Assembly: GCA_021163015.1 (NCBI GenBank)
Contig: JAGGXO010000161.1
Coordinates: 1 to 7,976 of the forward strand
DNA length: 7,976 nt
Direction of reading: 5' to 3'
Origin: Candidatus Bipolaricaulota bacterium
GTDB taxonomy: Bacteria > Bipolaricaulota > Bipolaricaulia > UBA7950 > UBA9294
The position numbers and the translations under genes are program-made. The notes beneath the pieces were generated by a model, which worked only from the letters and a program-made list of their open reading frames with translations, was not told the DNA's origin and searched no databases. The stretch's first letter is position 1; every line of letters begins with the position of its first letter. Shown here piece after piece: positions 4,930-7,976 of this stretch.

Positions 4930-5978
4930 TTGTCCAGAGAGGTTGGATTTCGTGTACTGATAGTACTCGGGACACGCCCGGAGGCGATCAAGCTCTTCCC
5001 CGTGATTGAGCATCTCAAGCTGAACCCTCGATTGAGGTTACAGTTTGCGTCACCGGGCAGCAGCGCAATCTGCTCGATCAGACGCTCTCAGTGCTTCAGC
5101 TTGTGCTGGAGTACGATCTTGATGTAATGATCGCTAACCAGAGCCTCTTTTACACTACGAGCGTGATCCTTTCCCGTATCGAGTCTGTGTTGCACAGGGC
5201 AAAACTGGACCTGGTGCTTGTACAGGGGGACGCGCAAATGACGTTCTGTGGGCACTTACCGCGTATTGCGTGCACATTCCCGTTGCTCATATCGAGGCGG
5301 ATCTACGCACTGGTGACGAATTCTACCCGGACCCAGAGGAGATGAATCGTCGCCTGGTGGATCAGATCGCCGACCTGCACTTCGCCCCCACCGTGCACGC
5401 ACGTGATAACCTCATTAATGAGGGCATCTCGGAGGAGAGGATATGTGTGACTAGCAATACCAGAATCGACACGCTGCACTACCTCCTTGAGAACCTGCGC
5501 CCTGTTATGACCTTCGACTTCCCTGGACACGTCATCGTAGCCACGATCCACCCCCGCGAGAACCTCGGTGGAGGAGTAGACCATGCCTGCGCAGCGCTCT
5601 CTGCCATAGCAAAGCGCAACGAAGACGTGACGATTGTTATCCCTCTCCATCCGAATCCACACATACATGACAGGCTTCGAGGCGCCCTCGATGGTAGGAA
5701 GCACATCACTATACTCACAGGCTCTGGTGGCCTACAGGAGACGGCGGTCGGGTGCATGTTCCTTTTCTTGTGCTGCGCGACAGGACGGAGCGAACAGAAG
5801 GAATTGATGCCGGTGCAGGACTCCTTGTTGGGACTGATGTGGAGCGTATCATAGCACAGACAGAGCATATGCTCCGGGATGAGGGCGCGGGCAGGAGGAG
5901 ACCAGTGCGAGCGACCCGTCCAGGAGCGGGAAAGCTGCTTGTGCTATCATAGATAGCATAGGGGAGAGATTCTTATGA
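4930..5978 (+). pseudogene. wecB: Decayed UDP-N-acetylglucosamine 2-epimerase gene
   Basis: The intact enzyme interconverts UDP-GlcNAc and UDP-ManNAc for envelope polysaccharides. Homology is continuous but split over reading frames. It begins TTG at 4930 after GGAGG, giving VLIVLGTRPEAIKLFPVIEH. A shift near 5037 leads to VTVCVTGQQRNLLDQTLSVL and LDLVLVQGDAQMTF. A shift near 5246 leads to WALTAYCVHIPVAHIEADLRTGD through HVIVATIHPREN and PLHPNPH. A shift near 5751 leads to VPFLVLRDRTERTEGIDAGAGLLVGTD. A last shift near 5895 leads to SASDPSRSGKAACAII, ending TGA at 5976-5978. Every change equals loss of one base (or gain of two). About 20 residues are missing at 5711-5718, between KHITIL and the SGG motif. 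Conserved positions are altered: HIEAG to HIEAD, VTGNT to VTSNT, HRREN to HPREN, TDSGG to TGSGG, RPEG to RTEG. This combination points to a true pseudogene rather than read errors. Confidence 0.9.
5940..5960 (+). repeat. Hairpin-forming inverted repeat before the PHP gene
   Basis: TGCTATC (5942-5948), loop ATA, GATAGCA (5952-5958) is a perfect 7-bp stem. It can extend by a G-U and a U-A pair to 9 bp. It ends directly before the GGGGAG ribosome-binding site (5961-5966) of the gene at 5975. There is no following T run, so it is not a standard terminator. It falls inside the coding remnant of the epimerase, so it may be incidental. Confidence 0.4.
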
Positions 5979-6823
5979 GCGAAAAGTTTGCCGATCTACA
6001 CCTGCACACAACCGCATCGGACGGGACGCAGGACATTCGCACCCTCGTCGCGCGGGCAGCGGCAGTGGGACTGTCATCGATCGCCATCACTGATCACGAC
6101 ACGATTTCAGAAGAACTGACAGAGCGAGTGACGCGGATCTCCGGCATGGAAGTAATCACCGGGGTCGAGCTGAAGGTTGACTATGATGGCGTCCCAGGCG
6201 AGATCCTGGGCTACTTCATCGATCCGCTATCGGAACCGATGGTGAAGCTCTTTCAATTCATGCGCACCGCACGACAGGAGCGGATGGAGGAGATGGTGAT
6301 TCGTTGTCGTGAGCGCGTGGGGATCGATGTTTCACTTGAGGAGGTGCGTGCTCTGGCCGCAGGAAGCATCGGCCGTCCTCACCTTGCGAAGATTCTGGTT
6401 GACAAAGGGGCGGTGAAGACGATGCGCGAGGCGTTTGATAAGTTGATCGGTAGCGATGGAGCATGTTACGTCAGGTTGGATCGACCGAGGTTCCGTGATG
6501 CAAATGATGCTATTCATGCGGCAGATGGAGTGACCTCTGTCCCGCATCCCTGTTTCATTGCGATCGATGACTGGGATGCATTCAGCGACAAGCTTCTCGC
6601 CGCGAGGGTGGACGGGATCGAATCCTTCTATCCATATGCTGAGGGGGACAGCAGGCTGCACATCGCCCCAAAAGAAGTGAGGAAGCTCGCGGAGAGGAAG
6701 GGATTCCTACTAACTGGCGGATCGGATGACCACGGACCGAACTCGGTCAAGGAGAAACTTGGAGCGATACAGCTTCCTTATCGGTATGTCGAGGCCATGA
6801 AGGTACGCTGCAACTTGGCCTAG
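5975..6823 (+). CDS. PHP-domain metal-dependent phosphoesterase (RNase AM/TrpH-like)
   Basis: PHP proteins of this type use a cluster of divalent metals to hydrolyse phosphoesters. Characterised relatives (E. coli YciV/RNase AM and similar) act on 3',5'-nucleoside bisphosphates or RNA 5' ends. The 282-residue protein is full length with all metal motifs: DLHLHTTASDGT (7-18), AITDHDT (37-43), GVEL (63-66), GRPHLA (133-138), PHPC (190-193) and GGSDDHG (248-254). Candidate ligands are His9, His11, Asp16, Asp40, His41, Glu65, His136, His191, Asp251 and His253. It is predicted to be soluble and cytosolic. The ATG at 5975 has GGGGAG 8 bases upstream and overlaps the fossil stop of the epimerase remnant (ATGA), so the two were once coupled. 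The 3' end overlaps the convergent DUF1385 gene. The substrate cannot be read from sequence. Confidence 0.9.
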   Translation: MSEKFADLHLHTTASDGTQDIRTLVARAAAVGLSSIAITDHDTISEELTERVTRISGMEVITGVELKVDYDGVPGEILGYFIDPLSEPMVKLFQFMRTARQERMEEMVIRCRERVGIDVSLEEVRALAAGSIGRPHLAKILVDKGAVKTMREAFDKLIGSDGACYVRLDRPRFRDANDAIHAADGVTSVPHPCFIAIDDWDAFSDKLLAARVDGIESFYPYAEGDSRLHIAPKEVRKLAERKGFLLTGGSDDHGPNSVKEKLGAIQLPYRYVEAMKVRCNLA

Positions 6824-7722
6824 CTCATCTCCTCGACGGGCATCGCTTGCTGGACGGGCGCAATCGGATCTTCCGTCACTCGCTTGATCGAAGCGATCGC
6901 CACCTCCAGCATGTCGTCGGTAGGCTCAGCTGTTGTGAGCTTCTGTAGCCACAGGCCTGGCTTGACGAGGAGCCTCACCAACCAGTGATTATCGTACTCC
7001 TTGCCACTGAAGCGCAGCACTTCGTAGGAGATCCCCGCTACGATCGGGAGGAGCAGCAGGCGAGACAGTATCTTGAGCCACAGCACCGGATTACCGGCGA
7101 GGGAGAAGATGAGTATCGAAATAATGAGAACGATCATGAGAAAGGCCGTTCCACAGCGGGGGTGAAGTGTGGTGTACTTGCGTGCATTCTCCACGGTCAG
7201 TTCCTCGCCCGCCTCGTAGGTGTATACGGTCTTGTGCTCCGCACCGTGGTACTGAAAGACGCGATGGATGTCCTTCATGCGGGCAATGACGAATATGTAA
7301 GCAAGGAAGAAGATGATGCGAATCGCGCCTTCCACTAGATTGAAGACGATCGAGCTGCCCTCGCGTAGAGACGGAACACTGTTAACGATGTAAAGCGGGA
7401 GAACGACGAACGCTCCGACGGCGATAACAACCGCCAGGCCGATCATGAGCACACTCCAGCCGGACGACATCTCCTCTTCTTGATCTGGGAAGGCGATCCG
7501 TGCTGACATGTTGAGTGCACGAATTCCTAGGGAGAGCATGTCGTACAGGCGGAACAAGCCTCGCACGAACGGGATCTCGCCAAGCTTGCGCAGGCGTTTG
7601 CTCGTGGGAAGGTCTCGAACTACTATCTGCCCATCATTGGTACGACGAACGGCGACCGCTACGCGACCGCCGTTCTGCATCATCACGCCTTCGATAAGTG
7701 CTTGTCCACCTACCGACGCCAT
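6820..7722 (-). CDS. DUF1385 family membrane protein (YqhQ-like)
   Basis: This 300-residue multi-pass membrane protein belongs to DUF1385, which includes Bacillus subtilis YqhQ; its biochemical function is not established. The N-terminal signature GGQALIEGVMM (5-15) and the two conserved motifs YHGAEHKTV (158-166) and LHPRCGTAF (186-194) are present. Their His, Glu and Cys residues look like a possible metal or catalytic site. Hydrophobic segments lie near 91-113, 133-149, 194-212 and 215-235. The reading frame is open upstream to 7818, but that would run through rpmE; the family start MASVGGQA at 7722 lies 2 bases after the rpmE stop. The pair rpmE-DUF1385 is a common Gram-positive arrangement, often followed by prmC and prfA, which are absent here. 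The stop codon shares bases with the stop of the convergent PHP gene. Confidence 0.9.
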   Translation of the reverse strand: MASVGGQALIEGVMMQNGGRVAVAVRRTNDGQIVVRDLPTSKRLRKLGEIPFVRGLFRLYDMLSLGIRALNMSARIAFPDQEEEMSSGWSVLMIGLAVVIAVGAFVVLPLYIVNSVPSLREGSSIVFNLVEGAIRIIFFLAYIFVIARMKDIHRVFQYHGAEHKTVYTYEAGEELTVENARKYTTLHPRCGTAFLMIVLIISILIFSLAGNPVLWLKILSRLLLLPIVAGISYEVLRFSGKEYDNHWLVRLLVKPGLWLQKLTTAEPTDDMLEVAIASIKRVTEDPIAPVQQAMPVEEMS

Positions 7723-7724
7723 AC

Positions 7725-7907
7725 CTAGTTCTCTTTCTTCCCGTATTTGCGTTGGAATCTCTCCACACGCCCTTCCGTATCGAGGAGACGTTCCTCGCCC
7801 GTGAAGAACGGATGGCACTTCGAGCAGATATCCACGCGCATCTCTTCCACGGTGGACAGCGTCTCGAATTCAGCACCGCAACCACACTTGATCACGGCGC
7901 GTTTCAT
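7725..7907 (-). CDS. rpmE: 50S ribosomal protein L31, zinc-ribbon (C+) type
   Basis: L31 sits on the large subunit near the central protuberance and bridges to the 30S head. The 60-residue protein carries the zinc-binding set Cys8, Cys10, Cys28 and Cys31 (KCGCGAEF and CSKCHPFFTG), followed by the conserved DTEGRVERFQRKYG. It is about eight residues shorter at the N-terminus than usual members, which begin MKxxIHPxY before the first Cys. An in-frame TAA lies two codons upstream of the ATG, so no earlier start is possible. AAGGG directly touches the ATG, too close for a normal ribosome-binding site. A weak promoter-like pair, TTATGA and TATGAT 17 bases apart, lies at 7955-7927 on the minus strand. 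The DUF1385 gene follows after 2 bases and is probably co-transcribed. Confidence 0.94.
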   Translation of the reverse strand: MKRAVIKCGCGAEFETLSTVEEMRVDICSKCHPFFTGEERLLDTEGRVERFQRKYGKKEN

Positions 7908-7976
7908 CCCTTAGTGGATACCTTCTATCATAAGATTCACATCCCAAACTCATAACCAACACACCACCCCCGCAAA

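Noticed and set aside
5030..5050. Programmed frameshift making a functional epimerase
   Set aside because: No slippery heptamer is evident, four shifts would be needed, and key residues and a 20-residue segment are lost.
5270..5854. A separate 194-residue protein starting GTG at 5270
   Set aside because: Its sequence is the middle part of the epimerase and its last 40 or so residues are out-of-frame noise; it is a fragment of the pseudogene.
5942..5958. Rho-independent terminator after the epimerase remnant
   Set aside because: The stem is AT-containing and short, and a purine-rich ribosome-binding site follows instead of a T run.
7723..7818. 32-residue N-terminal extension of the DUF1385 protein
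   Set aside because: It is the out-of-frame shadow of rpmE; the family signature starts at 7722 right after the rpmE stop.
1..7976. CRISPR arrays, tRNA or rRNA genes, insertion sequences, attachment sites, riboswitches
   Set aside because: No direct-repeat arrays, no tRNA-like cloverleaf or CCA end, no transposase motifs and no long structured leaders were seen; intergenic gaps are too short for most of these.

Overview
This is a bacterial chromosomal window of ordinary single-copy genes with no sign of mobile elements. Gene content looks Firmicutes-like: a HrcA/CIRCE-type groESL operon, an Asp23/AmaP/DUF2273 envelope-stress cluster running into nusB, and an rpmE–DUF1385 pair. The EF-P instead resembles the Thermus type, with Arg at the loop tip. 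A Bacillota member or a deep-branching relative such as Bipolaricaulota would fit, but this assignment is inference and weak. Base composition is moderately GC-rich and fairly even along the window.

Layout. Positions 1–1397 (minus strand) hold groES followed by a groEL cut by the left edge. They are driven by a clear sigma-70-type promoter (1455–1483) with a CIRCE operator (1424–1450) at the transcription start. Divergent from it, a small membrane protein of the DUF2227 putative metal-binding family runs 1533–2000. A well-formed promoter at 2005–2033 then sits directly against the start codon of a short RlpA-like protein (2042), implying a leaderless or nearly leaderless transcript.

That promoter could serve a long plus-strand operon: rlpA-like, efp, two Asp23/Gls24 paralogues, amaP, a DUF2273 protein and nusB. 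Most of these genes are separated by a few bases or overlap through ATGA/TGATG junctions. Right after nusB lies a decayed UDP-GlcNAc 2-epimerase gene (4930–5978), with four reading-frame changes, an internal deletion and altered conserved residues. Its fossil stop codon overlaps the start of an intact PHP-domain phosphoesterase gene (5975–6823).

The right end (minus strand) holds rpmE (ribosomal protein L31) and, 2 bases downstream, a DUF1385 membrane protein. The DUF1385 gene converges on the PHP gene so tightly that both stop codons share the four bases CTAG at 6820–6823.

Together the genes cover protein folding (GroES/GroEL), translation and transcription factors (EF-P, L31, NusB), and cell-envelope homeostasis (RlpA, Asp23/AmaP/DUF2273, DUF1385). 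I found no convincing new multi-gene defence or metabolic system. The most notable points are the promoter abutting the rlpA start, the CIRCE operator, the Arg-type EF-P and the decayed epimerase gene. There is no gene-free stretch longer than about 140 bases.
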